From CALFUK01 sp964450495 (lineage in GTDB: Bacteria; Bacteroidota; Bacteroidia; Chitinophagales; Saprospiraceae), in the NCBI GenBank assembly GCA_964450495.1, contig CAYVFU010000035.1, positions 1-44,284 on the forward strand: a stretch of 44,284 nucleotides of DNA, read 5' to 3'. Each line of letters starts with the position of its first letter. Position 1 is the first letter of the stretch. The position numbers and the translations under genes are program-made. Shown here piece after piece: positions 25,032 through 34,539 of this stretch. Under the pieces are notes generated by a model. That model made no database searches and was not told the origin of the DNA. It saw only the letters and a list, made by a program, of their open reading frames with translations.

Positions 25032-25812
25032 ATACTTGGCTGAGATTTTTGGTCGAGATCCATTGCTGTACAGGCTTGGATTTATGACACTGATCACGGG
25101 TTTTATTTTATTGGTTCCAATGATAATAGATAACCGGTTAGTAACTGGCATCAATCCTTGGATCAAACCAATGAAGTTTTGTTTTTCTATTACAGTATTT
25201 GTTTGGACAGTTGCATGGTTTTTACAAGATCTAAAATTGAACTATACTAAGTCTGCCAAAATTATCTCTAGGGTTACGGTAATAACCATGTTTGTAGAAA
25301 TTATAATCATTCTGTTTCAGGCATTTCGTGGTGTACCTTCTCACTTTAATATGTCTACACCTTTAGATGGTATCTTGTTTGGTGTGATGGGTTTATTGAT
25401 TGGGGTATCTACCGTGATGTCAATCTGGATGTTACTCCTGTATTTGTTTGGTAAGACTTCGACGCACTCTACCTATAGATTAGGGATTATTCTTGGTTTT
25501 GTTGTATTTCTTGTATCAAGTTGGATAGGTGGGCAGATGATTTCTAACAATCAACACAGTATCGGTGTTGCTGATGGTGGGGCAGGGGTACCTTTTTTAA
25601 ATTGGAGTTTAGAAGGTGGCGATTTGCGCATTGCACATTTTTTTGGACTTCATGCCTTACAAGTCATACCGCTAGTCAGTTTTTGGATCAAAGAAAAGCT
25701 AGACAGCAAACTTCAGACAATTGCCGTAGCGATCTTTGCTTTAGCTTATTTGGCTATTCTTGGCTTTCTTTATTCGCAAGCAATTGCAGGTAAACCCCTT
25801 ATCTCAATTTGA
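25018..25812 (+). CDS. unknown polytopic membrane protein paired with the ABA4-like gene
   Basis: A 264-residue protein from ATG 25018 (MKISKYLAEIFGRDP); a TTG at 25012 is the alternative. About seven hydrophobic segments are visible, for example LGFMTLITGFILLVPMII and GILFGVMGLLIGVSTVMSIW, with polar loops such as NPWIKPMKF and ISNNQHSIGVADGGAG. I do not recognise a family or catalytic motif. The start lies inside the end of the ABA4-like gene (14-bp overlap), so the two products may act in one membrane process. It is convergent with the thioredoxin-SPOR gene 47 bp away. Confidence 0.8.
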   Translation: MKISKYLAEIFGRDPLLYRLGFMTLITGFILLVPMIIDNRLVTGINPWIKPMKFCFSITVFVWTVAWFLQDLKLNYTKSAKIISRVTVITMFVEIIIILFQAFRGVPSHFNMSTPLDGILFGVMGLLIGVSTVMSIWMLLLYLFGKTSTHSTYRLGIILGFVVFLVSSWIGGQMISNNQHSIGVADGGAGVPFLNWSLEGGDLRIAHFFGLHALQVIPLVSFWIKEKLDSKLQTIAVAIFALAYLAILGFLYSQAIAGKPLISI

Positions 25813-25859
25813 TTTATCGATTTACTAAGTGAATTTGTAAATGCTGTTGCACAAATAGA

Positions 25860-26654
25860 TTACTCCAATTTCCCATCAATATTAAATTCATTTTTCAAAA
25901 TTCGTTGGTAATCCTCGGCTTCACTTCTGGTTTGAAATTCACCCATATATACCTTATAAATAACATTCGCTGAGACGATATCTTTTACCACATATATCGG
26001 GTCCAAAAACGTTTGCTTAAGGACTTGATTGTAATTGTGTGCGCTTGTCTGATCGCGAAATGTTCCTACCCATACTCTATATTTATCTGGTCTGACAGGT
26101 TTACTGGTAGTATATCTTGATGAAGAGGAGACAGCGTTTCGCACTGTTTTAGTTGTTCTAGTAGATTCACGGTGAGGACTTAACTTGGTCGGTGAGCTGT
26201 TTGTTTTATGTCTGATGACAGTTCGATTCGATTTTTTATCGTGTTTTTCTAATATCTGTACCATTTTTGATGGAGGTAATGTTTCCTCTATTTTATCAAC
26301 CATTTTACCTTTAGAGTTGAAGATGATCATAGTTGGCAGCGCAGATACATTGTATTTCTCTTTTTCTTCAAAACCATCAAATTCTTCAATGTTAACCTTA
26401 ATGGCAATATAATTTTCATTCAATAAATTTGAGACTGTAGCATTTGAAAAAGTCGTTTGGTCCATCCATTTACATGGTCCACACCATGTTGCGTAAAATT
26501 CTATAAATGCTAGTTTGCCCATAGAACCTGCTAGAGATTTAGCTTCTTCTACACTTGCTGAATAAAATACAACACCATTTCCATCTGTTGTCTTAGACGA
26601 AGCAATTAAGGATGTACTGATGATTAAACTGAAAACTATAAGTATGTGTCTCAT
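25860..26654 (-). CDS. secreted thioredoxin-fold protein fused to a SPOR domain
   Basis: A 264-residue protein with a signal peptide (ILIVFSLIISTSLIAS). Residues ~30-140 are a thioredoxin_7/DsbD-gamma-like fold with active site WCGPCKWMD (Cys58, Cys61) and cis-Pro loop VSALPTMIIF. A basic, Ser/Thr-rich linker (~145-185) leads to a C-terminal SPOR domain (~188-264; YRVWVGTFRDQTSAHNY, YKVYMGEFQTRSEAEDYQ). SPOR domains bind denuded glycan strands at septa. The fusion would therefore bring disulphide chemistry to the division site or to peptidoglycan in the periplasm; that is inference. It is a single gene, convergent with its neighbour. Confidence 0.9.
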   Translation of the reverse strand: MRHILIVFSLIISTSLIASSKTTDGNGVVFYSASVEEAKSLAGSMGKLAFIEFYATWCGPCKWMDQTTFSNATVSNLLNENYIAIKVNIEEFDGFEEKEKYNVSALPTMIIFNSKGKMVDKIEETLPPSKMVQILEKHDKKSNRTVIRHKTNSSPTKLSPHRESTRTTKTVRNAVSSSSRYTTSKPVRPDKYRVWVGTFRDQTSAHNYNQVLKQTFLDPIYVVKDIVSANVIYKVYMGEFQTRSEAEDYQRILKNEFNIDGKLE

Positions 26655-26922
26655 AACAGATAATGGTTTGTAGTTATTTATAAAACATTGATTATCTGAT
26701 TGTATGTAACCAATTATTGTACCAACTCGTCATTGTTAGCCATATTCTGAGGTACTAAGCATATTAAATTAATCATTTATACAAATAATATTATAGATCA
26801 GCTCTTTACACATTAGTATGTTATTGAATATAAAAACCTTTTCTACATTCTCTTAACATTCAAAACAAAGAGTCATCAACATTTTTTTACCTTGCAACTC
26901 GATTTATTTTAAAAGTGTGTCA

Positions 26923-27936
26923 ATGTCTGATGTTTATGCCTCTATAAGTGCCGTTCATGGGTATGTACCCGATGATGTGCTAACTAATCACGATCTAGAA
27001 CAGATGGTAGATACCTCTGATGAGTGGATCGTCAGCAGAACTGGTATAAAAGAACGACGAATTCTAAAAGAAGAAGGCAAGGCAACCACAGATATGGGTG
27101 TCGAAGTTGTCAAAGGTTTATTGGAAAAATCTGGTACAGATGCATCAGAAATAGATCTGGTTATTTTAGCGACAGTCACTTCTGATATGAATTTTCCCGA
27201 TGGAGCCAATACAATATGTGATAAGTGTGGCATAAACAATGCCTTCGCCTACGATATTAGTGCGGCTTGTTCTGGGTTTGTGTTTTCCTTATTTACAGGA
27301 GCACAGTTTATAAAAACAGGTGCTTACAAGAAGGTAATCGTTTTGGGTGTTGATAAAATGTCCTCTATCGTGGATTATACAGACCGATCTACATGTATTA
27401 TTTTTGGTGATGGAGGAGGTGGTGTTTTGCTAGAGCCTGCAACGGAAGGCTTAGGCATACGAGATGCAGTGATGGGAGGAGATGGTTCTGGAAGACAGTA
27501 TTTGTACCAACAAGCTGGAGGATCACTAAAACCAGCAAGTGCAGAAACGGTAGCAGCCAGAGAACATTTTGTTAGCCAAGATGGCAGACCTGTGTTTAAA
27601 GCAGCTGTTTCTGGAATGAAAAATTCTGTAACTACCTTATTAGAAAGAAATAATATTACTAAAGACGAAATAGATTGGATTGTGCCTCATCAGGCAAATA
27701 TTCGAATTATCAATACACTTGCTTCTATGTTGGACTTTCCAATGGAAAAAGTAGTTGTAAATATTGACAAATACGGGAACACAACTGATGGTACAATACC
27801 TTTATGTTTATGGGAATTCGAACCTAAATTTAAAAAAGGAGACAAAATAGTATTGACGGCCTTTGGCGGTGGTTTTACTTGGGGCTCTATTCTTTTAGAT
27901 TGGGCGTACGATTCAAATCAAATTAATAAAAGTTAA
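26923..27936 (+). CDS. fabH: beta-ketoacyl-ACP synthase III
   Basis: A 337-residue condensing enzyme that starts fatty-acid synthesis by joining an acyl-CoA primer to malonyl-ACP. The catalytic triad is visible: Cys116 in DISAACSGF, His256 in VPHQANIRI and Asn286 in KYGNTTDG. The DEWIVSRTGIKERR primer-binding region is typical. In many FabH proteins the residues after KYGNT are SAASIP; here they are TDGTIP. I start at ATG 26923; the GTG at 26917 is the alternative. It is the first gene of a tight operon with efp, accB, accC and an ABC exporter (9-nt spacing to efp). Confidence 0.96.
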   Translation: MSDVYASISAVHGYVPDDVLTNHDLEQMVDTSDEWIVSRTGIKERRILKEEGKATTDMGVEVVKGLLEKSGTDASEIDLVILATVTSDMNFPDGANTICDKCGINNAFAYDISAACSGFVFSLFTGAQFIKTGAYKKVIVLGVDKMSSIVDYTDRSTCIIFGDGGGGVLLEPATEGLGIRDAVMGGDGSGRQYLYQQAGGSLKPASAETVAAREHFVSQDGRPVFKAAVSGMKNSVTTLLERNNITKDEIDWIVPHQANIRIINTLASMLDFPMEKVVVNIDKYGNTTDGTIPLCLWEFEPKFKKGDKIVLTAFGGGFTWGSILLDWAYDSNQINKS

Positions 27937-27945
27937 AACAACAGT

Positions 27946-28509
27946 ATGGCAAGTACATCTGATATTAAAAATGGCTTATGCATGAATTACAACCATGATG
28001 TATATAAAGTGGTTGAATTTCTACATGTTAAGCCTGGTAAAGGACCAGCATTTGTTAGAACAAAGTTGAAGTCATTGACTAATGGTAAGGTAATCGATAA
28101 CACCTTTCCTGCTGGTCATAAAATTGATGTAGTCAGAGTAGAGAGACGAATTTTTCAATTTTTATACTCTGACGATACAGGATTTCATTTTATGAATAAT
28201 GAAACCTATGACCAAGTAGCAATAGAAGAAAAATTGATTGACAATTCTAAATTCTTAAAGGAAGGTGCACAGATAGAAATATTGTACCACGCTGATAAGG
28301 AAGTTCCGTTGTCAATAGAATTGCCACAATATGAAACATTTGAAATAACTCAAACTGATCCAGGAGCCAAAGGAAATACTGCTACCAATGTGACAAAACC
28401 TGCAAAAATAGAAACCGGTGCAGAAATTAAAGTACCAATTTTTATAAATGAAGGCGATAAAGTGAAGATAGAGACGGCTACTGGAAATTATATCGAACGC
28501 GTAAAATAA
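27946..28509 (+). CDS. efp: translation elongation factor P
   Basis: A 187-residue, three-domain protein that relieves ribosome stalling at polyproline. The domain I loop reads KPGKGPAF, with the usually modified lysine at K32. The PGKG loop with Lys fits either a lysylated/hydroxylated or an unmodified EF-P, and no epmA or epmB is in view. The EF-P signature region ILYHADKEVPLSIELPQ and the C-terminal OB domain are intact. It sits 9 nt after fabH and 6 nt before accB, the usual Bacteroidota arrangement. Confidence 0.97.
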   Translation: MASTSDIKNGLCMNYNHDVYKVVEFLHVKPGKGPAFVRTKLKSLTNGKVIDNTFPAGHKIDVVRVERRIFQFLYSDDTGFHFMNNETYDQVAIEEKLIDNSKFLKEGAQIEILYHADKEVPLSIELPQYETFEITQTDPGAKGNTATNVTKPAKIETGAEIKVPIFINEGDKVKIETATGNYIERVK

Positions 28510-28515
28510 TCTGTT

Positions 28516-29001
28516 ATGACAGTAAAAGATATCAAGGAGCTCATCAAATTGATCGATGAGTACAAATTGGCTGAATTTAAACTGGAAGATGGAGAACTTA
28601 AATTGACCATTCGTTCCAATACTTACAGCAAAGAGCAAACAGTCATTGCTCAAGCTCCAATTATGGCTGCTGCACCAACGCCAGCGGCTGCTCCTGCAAT
28701 TTCCCAAACATCCGCTCCAGCACCATCTGATTCTGCTGGGTCAGACGGTACAGAGAATCTTTTAGAAGTAAAATCGCCAATCGTAGGTACGTTTTACAGA
28801 TCTTCAAACCCAGACAAGCCACCATTTGTAAAAGTAGGTGATACCATCAATGAAGGTGATGTAGTTTGTGTCGTGGAAGCCATGAAGTTGTTTAATGAGA
28901 TCGAAAGTGAAGTGAGCGGTAAAATCGTTAAAGTTCTCTTAGAAGATGCTTCTCCTGTAGAGTATGATCAAGTATTATTTTTGGTTGACCCCAATGGATA
29001 A
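28516..29001 (+). CDS. accB: acetyl-CoA carboxylase biotin carboxyl carrier protein
   Basis: A 161-residue protein: N-terminal dimer/helper segment (VKDIKELIKLIDEYKLAEFKL), an Ala/Pro-rich swinging linker (~residues 50-80) and a C-terminal biotinyl domain with VVEAMKLFNEIES, in which K124 receives biotin. The IVGTFYRSSNPDKPPFVKVG segment carries the AccB-specific thumb. It feeds malonyl-CoA synthesis together with AccC (11 nt downstream). The carboxyltransferase genes accA and accD are not in the window. Confidence 0.97.
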   Translation: MTVKDIKELIKLIDEYKLAEFKLEDGELKLTIRSNTYSKEQTVIAQAPIMAAAPTPAAAPAISQTSAPAPSDSAGSDGTENLLEVKSPIVGTFYRSSNPDKPPFVKVGDTINEGDVVCVVEAMKLFNEIESEVSGKIVKVLLEDASPVEYDQVLFLVDPNG

Positions 29002-29012
29002 AAAACCAACTT

Positions 29013-30350
29013 ATGTTTCAAAAAATCCTAATTGCCAATAGGGGAGAGATCGCTCTTCGGATTATTCGTACGTGCAAAGAAATGGGCATCAAAACTGTTG
29101 CAGTGTATTCAACAGCAGATCGAGAAAGCTTGCATGTTCGCTTCGCAGATGAAGCCGTTTGTATCGGTCCACCATCTTCTGCGGAATCGTACCTTAATAT
29201 TTCTAAAATAATGGCAGCCGTTGAGATTACTAATGCCGATGCAGTCCATCCAGGTTATGGTTTCCTTTCGGAGAATGCTGACTTTGCAGAAATATGCACT
29301 GAGTATAATGTAAAATTTATCGGACCATCTGCAAACATGATTCGTAAAATGGGTGATAAAGCAACAGCTAAGGCTACGATGATCAAAGCAAAAGTTCCTG
29401 TCATCCCAGGCTCCAAAGGTCTCGTAGCAAATGCCAAAAAAGGAATAGAGATCGCCAATGAAATCAAATACCCTGTCATTATAAAAGCCACTGCAGGTGG
29501 TGGAGGTAAGGGAATGCGTATCGCTTGGAATGATGAGGAGTTTGAAGACAGTTGGGACAAAGCAAAAAGAGAAGCAGCTGCATCATTTGGGAATGATGGA
29601 CTGTATATCGAAAAGTTTATTGAAGAACCAAGGCATATTGAATTCCAAATTATTGGAGATCAAAAAGGAAATGTTGTTCATTTATCTGAACGGGATTGTT
29701 CTATCCAGAGAAGACATCAGAAATTAGTAGAAGAATGTCCATCGCCATTTATGACAAAATCTCTTCGTAAGAAAATGGGAAATGCTGCCATCAAAGCAGG
29801 AAAGTCAATTAAATACGAAGGTCTAGGTACTGTAGAGTTTTTAGTGGACAAACACAAAAATTTCTACTTTATGGAAATGAACACTAGAGTACAGGTAGAG
29901 CACCCAGTGACTGAGGAAGTCATAGAACATGATTTAATTAAAGAGCAAATTAAGGTTGCCGCTGGAGAAGAGATAAAAGGTAAAAATTACGAACCAAAAA
30001 TGCATGCGATTGAATGTCGTATCAATGCAGAAGATCCCTATAACGATTTCCGTCCGAGTCCTGGGCACATATCGTCATTCCATACACCAAAAGGTCAAGG
30101 CGTGCGAGTAGATACCCATGCATATGCTGGATACACAGTCCCTCCTTATTATGATTCGATGATTGCAAAATTGATCTGTCGGGCTCGAACTAGAGAAGAG
30201 TGTATTACAAAAATGAAACGAGCACTAGATGAGTTTATCGTTGAAGGCATCAAGACAACAGTTCCTTTCCATAAACAGTTAATGCGAGATGAAAACTTTT
30301 TCAAGGGTGATTTTGATACCGGATTCATGAATGACTTCGAAATTGAATAG
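29013..30350 (+). CDS. accC: acetyl-CoA carboxylase, biotin carboxylase subunit
   Basis: A 445-residue ATP-grasp enzyme that carboxylates biotin on AccB. The N-terminal ILIANRGEIALRIIRTCKE, the glycine-rich ATP loop KATAGGGGKGMR, the RDCSIQRRHQKL motif and the metal/catalytic segment EMNTRVQVEHPVTE are all present. Length and motifs are full. The stop TAG shares its last base with the GTG start of the ABC transporter gene, so the two are coupled. Confidence 0.97.
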   Translation: MFQKILIANRGEIALRIIRTCKEMGIKTVAVYSTADRESLHVRFADEAVCIGPPSSAESYLNISKIMAAVEITNADAVHPGYGFLSENADFAEICTEYNVKFIGPSANMIRKMGDKATAKATMIKAKVPVIPGSKGLVANAKKGIEIANEIKYPVIIKATAGGGGKGMRIAWNDEEFEDSWDKAKREAAASFGNDGLYIEKFIEEPRHIEFQIIGDQKGNVVHLSERDCSIQRRHQKLVEECPSPFMTKSLRKKMGNAAIKAGKSIKYEGLGTVEFLVDKHKNFYFMEMNTRVQVEHPVTEEVIEHDLIKEQIKVAAGEEIKGKNYEPKMHAIECRINAEDPYNDFRPSPGHISSFHTPKGQGVRVDTHAYAGYTVPPYYDSMIAKLICRARTREECITKMKRALDEFIVEGIKTTVPFHKQLMRDENFFKGDFDTGFMNDFEIE

Positions 30351-32071
30351 TGTTTTCTATTTTTAAACAACTACCTGTTTCAATTTCTCCATATAGGAAT
30401 TCTCTTCTTGCCGTCGCCTTTTTTCATTTGCTTGCAGCTGTATTTACAGTAGTGAGTATTCCGATGATTATTCCTTTTTTTCAATTACTTTTTGAAGCGG
30501 GTACTGATAATGCAGCACATACGAATGCAAGTCAGCTTGAGCAGCAATTGTATTGGAAAGTGAAAGAAGCAATTGATGCGGTAGGTAAAAGACAGACAGT
30601 GCTTTGGGTTTGCTTGCTCTTTATTGTGATCTTTTTTTTAAAAAATATATTCCGCTATTTGGCAATGTATACCATGACTCCGGTTCGCAATGGATGGGTA
30701 AAAGATATGCGATTCGCATTATTTGATCGATACAATCAGCTCAGTTTACAATCATTAAAACGAACAAAAAAAGGAAACTTAATCGCAAGCATGTTGACTG
30801 ATGTCCAAGAGACAGAATGGATGCTTCGTCATTCCTTAGAGACAATTATTAAGTCACCATTGATCATTGTAGGCTGTGTAAGCTTCATGCTCTACCTTAA
30901 TCCAAGGTTAAGTTTTTTTGTATTCATATTATTGATATTTACAGTGGTGATTATAGGAGGCATCTCCAGAAAACTTAAACAAGAGTCTAAAGAAGCTCAG
31001 CAATATTTAGCTGATATAAGTACACAAGTAGATGAAAGTGTAAGTGGGCATTCTGTTATTAAAAGTTATAACGCAGATTCTTTTATCAGAAAACGATTTA
31101 ATTACCTGAATGAAGGATTCACCTCAATGTACAATAAAGTGCTCCGCAGGAGAGATTTGGCATCTCCGCTCTCTGAAGTGCTAGGTGTTACAATAGTTGC
31201 TGTCCTGCTGTGGTATGGCTCTAGAGAGGTTTTTAATGCTAAAATGAGCCCAGAAGCTTTCTTCGCATTTTTGTTTGCATTCTTTCAAATCATAGAGCCG
31301 TCAAAAAGTTTTGCTACGGCATATTATACCATTCAAAAAGGCATGGGAGCGTTAGAGCGAATTAATGAAGTTTTTTCGATTCCCATTGGTGCCCATTCCG
31401 GAACCACTAAGATTAATGCTTTCAACCAATCCTTGCGATTTGAACATGTCAGTTTTAGACATGATGACGATACAGAAGATTTGTTTAGTGCTCTAGATTT
31501 TACTATCAATAAAGGGGACATTGTCAGTATTGAAGGGCCATCTGGTATAGGAAAGACAACTGTTTTACAGCTTTTGCTTCAATTTACGCAACCGACTGAA
31601 GGACAGATATTCGTTGACAATACAGCGATAGCTGATGTAGAACTGAAAGATTATCGTAACCTTATTGCGTATGTGGACCAACAAGTCAATATTTTGCACG
31701 ATACGATCCAAGAAAATATTTGTCTTGGCAAGCTAAAAGACCAGGAGAGAATAAAACAATCTTTAATTGATGCATATGCTTGGAAATTTGTCAGTGCTAT
31801 GCCAGAAGGAATCAATCAAATGCTGGGAGAGCGGGGATCTAGATTAAGCGGAGGGCAACAACAACGAATTGCCATTGCAAGAGCATTTTATCACAATGCG
31901 CCAATATTGATTTTGGATGAAGCAACCAATGCCATTGATGAGGAGTCTAAACAGCTGATAATGAAAGCAATAAGGAAAAAGAATGAAGAAAATGCATTGA
32001 CCGTTATTCTTGTAAGCCATGACGAAATGATACAAAATATGGCATCGAAGCGAGTCCAATTGAGTGACTAA
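30350..32071 (+). CDS. ABC exporter, fused permease and ATPase (MsbA-like)
   Basis: A 573-residue half-transporter starting at GTG 30350, overlapping accC by one base. Residues ~15-330 hold six TM helices of the type I ABC exporter fold. Residues ~350-573 are the ATPase: Walker A GPSGIGKTT (K402), Q-loop AYVDQQ, signature LSGGQQQR, Walker B ILILDEATN and the H-loop VSHD. The layout is that of MsbA/BmrA-type homodimeric exporters. Its place at the end of a fatty-acid operon suggests a lipid substrate, but this is inference; a drug or peptide exporter cannot be ruled out. Confidence 0.94.
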   Translation: MFSIFKQLPVSISPYRNSLLAVAFFHLLAAVFTVVSIPMIIPFFQLLFEAGTDNAAHTNASQLEQQLYWKVKEAIDAVGKRQTVLWVCLLFIVIFFLKNIFRYLAMYTMTPVRNGWVKDMRFALFDRYNQLSLQSLKRTKKGNLIASMLTDVQETEWMLRHSLETIIKSPLIIVGCVSFMLYLNPRLSFFVFILLIFTVVIIGGISRKLKQESKEAQQYLADISTQVDESVSGHSVIKSYNADSFIRKRFNYLNEGFTSMYNKVLRRRDLASPLSEVLGVTIVAVLLWYGSREVFNAKMSPEAFFAFLFAFFQIIEPSKSFATAYYTIQKGMGALERINEVFSIPIGAHSGTTKINAFNQSLRFEHVSFRHDDDTEDLFSALDFTINKGDIVSIEGPSGIGKTTVLQLLLQFTQPTEGQIFVDNTAIADVELKDYRNLIAYVDQQVNILHDTIQENICLGKLKDQERIKQSLIDAYAWKFVSAMPEGINQMLGERGSRLSGGQQQRIAIARAFYHNAPILILDEATNAIDEESKQLIMKAIRKKNEENALTVILVSHDEMIQNMASKRVQLSD

Positions 32072-32221
32072 TGAGTTTAGTTAAATTTTGGAGTAAGCTC
32101 CTCAAATTTCTATAAAATTCACTACAAAAGCGATCTTGTCTATTATTTCTCTCTATTAAGATAATTTTAGCACTGATAACGTAGTTAAACATATATCTTG
32201 CGATCGATTTTGCTGCTCCAT

Positions 32222-33331
32222 TTGTTACGAAAGATCATTCATATAATACTTTTATTAGGCCCAGTGCTGTCTACATCACAAATTGTTGTAGATCAAAGCT
32301 CGTTACCTGATTTTGGAGATACCATTCATTATAAAACAGATCGTAAACCTTACATTACTATTGGCGAAGGAGGAGAAGATCAACTGTGGAATTTCAGCCA
32401 ATTAAATTCACCATATTCTGATGAAATATCTTTCAATTCGCCAGTTGGCATAAGTGAATATGCAGATATGATTGTCCAGCAAAATGGTAAGTTGCTTTTC
32501 TTGCTGCATTGGTTTGGATCTGACTTAAAAATTATTGGTCAATATGATTCTCAGCAATTGTCACAAGGAGATCCAAAAGCAAGCCGCTTTACGGAACCTG
32601 CATTTTTCAGGAATGAAACATTTGAATATGGAGATTCCTTTAGCCAGGAGTATCAGCAAATAACGACCTATACATCAAATGATCTGTCTTTTGAGACCAT
32701 AAATTCATTAGCAGAAATACCTGACTCTATTAAGGTCATCAGAGAAACTTCTGTTGTCTATGAAGTTGATGCATGGGGTACAGTTATTTTACCAAACTCA
32801 AAAGACGATGTCTTGCGGATGAAGATAGATCGCCGAGAAATCATTAATTATATCGCAATTAAAGATGGTTTTGAAACATCAATTGGCAATCAAAATTTTC
32901 TTGACCAACGAATAGCACCACAAGAGATAAGGGACATATCTTACCACTACTATAGTAATAGTAGTAAGACACCTCTGATCATGGTAGAAACAGACAACAA
33001 AGGCGATGTCAAACAAGTCGCCTACCAAATCGACAAATCATTTTTTGGAGAAGCAAAACCTTTTGACGAACGTAAAGGCTTAGCCGCTTATCCAAATCCT
33101 TCCACTGGTCCAGTAAGATTTGATTTTTATGGATATCCAGAAGGAGAATACACCATCAAAGTGTTTAATACAATCTTAAAAACCATTTGGTCCGATACGT
33201 TTACCATTGACAAAAACGGCGTCGTAGATGTGGACCTTGGATTTTTACAAAAAGGCACCTATGTCTATAGCGTAGATAATGGAAATGGGGAACGACTACT
33301 CACGAAAAAATTATTTATTATCAATCCGTAG
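32222..33331 (+). CDS. T9SS type A secreted protein of unknown function
   Basis: A ~369-residue secreted protein. The reading frame has no ATG: a stop lies at 32186 and only TTG codons (32198, 32210, 32222) precede the signal peptide. I choose 32222, which gives the clean signal MLRKIIHIILLLGPVLSTSQ; the outer limit is 32198 (377 residues). The central region, with phrases like GEGGEDQLWNFSQL, matches no family I know, though similar proteins are common in Saprospiria. The last ~75 residues are a type A sorting domain (LAAYPNPSTGPVRFDF, YTIKVFNTILKTIW, LQKGTYVYSV). It is 150 bp after the ABC exporter and is followed by a strong terminator. Confidence 0.85.
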   Translation: MLRKIIHIILLLGPVLSTSQIVVDQSSLPDFGDTIHYKTDRKPYITIGEGGEDQLWNFSQLNSPYSDEISFNSPVGISEYADMIVQQNGKLLFLLHWFGSDLKIIGQYDSQQLSQGDPKASRFTEPAFFRNETFEYGDSFSQEYQQITTYTSNDLSFETINSLAEIPDSIKVIRETSVVYEVDAWGTVILPNSKDDVLRMKIDRREIINYIAIKDGFETSIGNQNFLDQRIAPQEIRDISYHYYSNSSKTPLIMVETDNKGDVKQVAYQIDKSFFGEAKPFDERKGLAAYPNPSTGPVRFDFYGYPEGEYTIKVFNTILKTIWSDTFTIDKNGVVDVDLGFLQKGTYVYSVDNGNGERLLTKKLFIINP

Positions 33332-33450
33332 CAACCTTCTTGCTTTTCATATAGTCTTTAAGGCGTGTTTTCCTCATAAGATATTTAGGAGCGTTAATTC
33401 AACTAATATAAGATAAGGTAGTTTCGGAGTAACCATTGTGTTATTCCAAA

Positions 33451-33484
33451 GGGTAGAATTGTAAAAGATTCTACCCATTTTTTT
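33451..33484 (+). terminator. intrinsic terminator
   Basis: A perfect 9-bp stem GGGTAGAAT (33451-33459) / ATTCTACCC (33468-33476) with an 8-nt loop, followed by A and seven T. It lies 120 nt after the stop of the T9SS type A gene. It probably ends that transcript, and perhaps the fabH operon if read-through continues. Confidence 0.9.
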
Positions 33485-33581
33485 AACCTTAATTTCAGTA
33501 GTAATTTTAGATTCAAGTTCCCTCTAAAGATTTTACAACTCAATGTTTCCCCTTATGATCTTATTGTTTTATCATTAAACC

Positions 33582-34493
33582 ATGATTTCTTTAGATTTGC
33601 CAAGCCCCTTACAACCAATAAACATAAAAAATGATAAGGGAATCAGTTTTCTAATCAAAAGAGATGACCTTATACATCCTGCTATTTCTGGTAATAAGTG
33701 GCGCAAACTAAAGTGCATCTTAGCTCACGCAAAAGAAGAGTCCTATGAAGGCATTCTAACTTTCGGCGGCGCTTATTCCAATCATATATTAGCAACAGCA
33801 GTTGCAGCGAAAAAAGAAGGCTTTAAAAGTATCGGTGTTATTCGTGGAGAAGCGCGTTCCATTAACAATGCCACTTTGTCAAAAGCATCTGAATTTGGCA
33901 TGGAACTGTATTTTATCTCCCGAGAAGAGTATAAACAAAAAGCCGATGGGGCAACAGTTCAAGAATTAATCAAAACTCATCCAGAATATTATCTTATTCC
34001 TGAGGGCGGCAAACATCAGCTCGCTTTATCTGGAATAGCAGAGATCATTACTGAGCTTGACTCTGATAACAACAAGATTGACTACATGCTTTGTGCTGTA
34101 GGAACAGGTACTACATTTGCAGGCCTAGCAAAAACCAAAAGAATCAATCAGCTAATAGGTATACCTGTATTAAAGCATGCAACAATTCAACAAGAAATTG
34201 AAGAAGAATTGTTGCATGAACCACTGCCTCTAAATTGTAAACTATTGCATGATTATCACTTTGGCGGTTATGCAAAATTCAATGAAAAATTAATAGCCTT
34301 TATGCATGATTACCATACTCGTCATAACATACCTACAGATGTGATTTATACGTCTAAATTAATGTATGCAGCTCTTGACATGCTAAATAAAGACTATTTC
34401 GTACCTGATTCTACAGTCTGTCTATATCATTCTGGCGGTATTCAGGGCAATGCAGGTATGAATGAACGATTTCCGAACATAGTGAAATTCTAG
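33582..34493 (+). CDS. PLP enzyme, ACC deaminase / D-cysteine desulfhydrase family
   Basis: A 303-residue fold-type II PLP enzyme. The Schiff-base lysine is K39 in SGNKWRKL, and the catalytic Ser-Asn-His is in GGAYSNH (S66-H68). A glycine-rich phosphate-binding loop GTGTTFAGL is present. True ACC deaminases are nearer 340 residues and have two specific tyrosines. The shorter bacterial form seen here is more often a D-cysteine desulfhydrase or an uncharacterised homologue. I therefore keep a family-level name. It stands alone and is convergent with purN (46 bp). Confidence 0.88.
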   Translation: MISLDLPSPLQPINIKNDKGISFLIKRDDLIHPAISGNKWRKLKCILAHAKEESYEGILTFGGAYSNHILATAVAAKKEGFKSIGVIRGEARSINNATLSKASEFGMELYFISREEYKQKADGATVQELIKTHPEYYLIPEGGKHQLALSGIAEIITELDSDNNKIDYMLCAVGTGTTFAGLAKTKRINQLIGIPVLKHATIQQEIEEELLHEPLPLNCKLLHDYHFGGYAKFNEKLIAFMHDYHTRHNIPTDVIYTSKLMYAALDMLNKDYFVPDSTVCLYHSGGIQGNAGMNERFPNIVKF

Positions 34494-34539
34494 CACAGGT
34501 CATGACCCAATTGACTAAGTTAATGACCCCTTGGATGGG

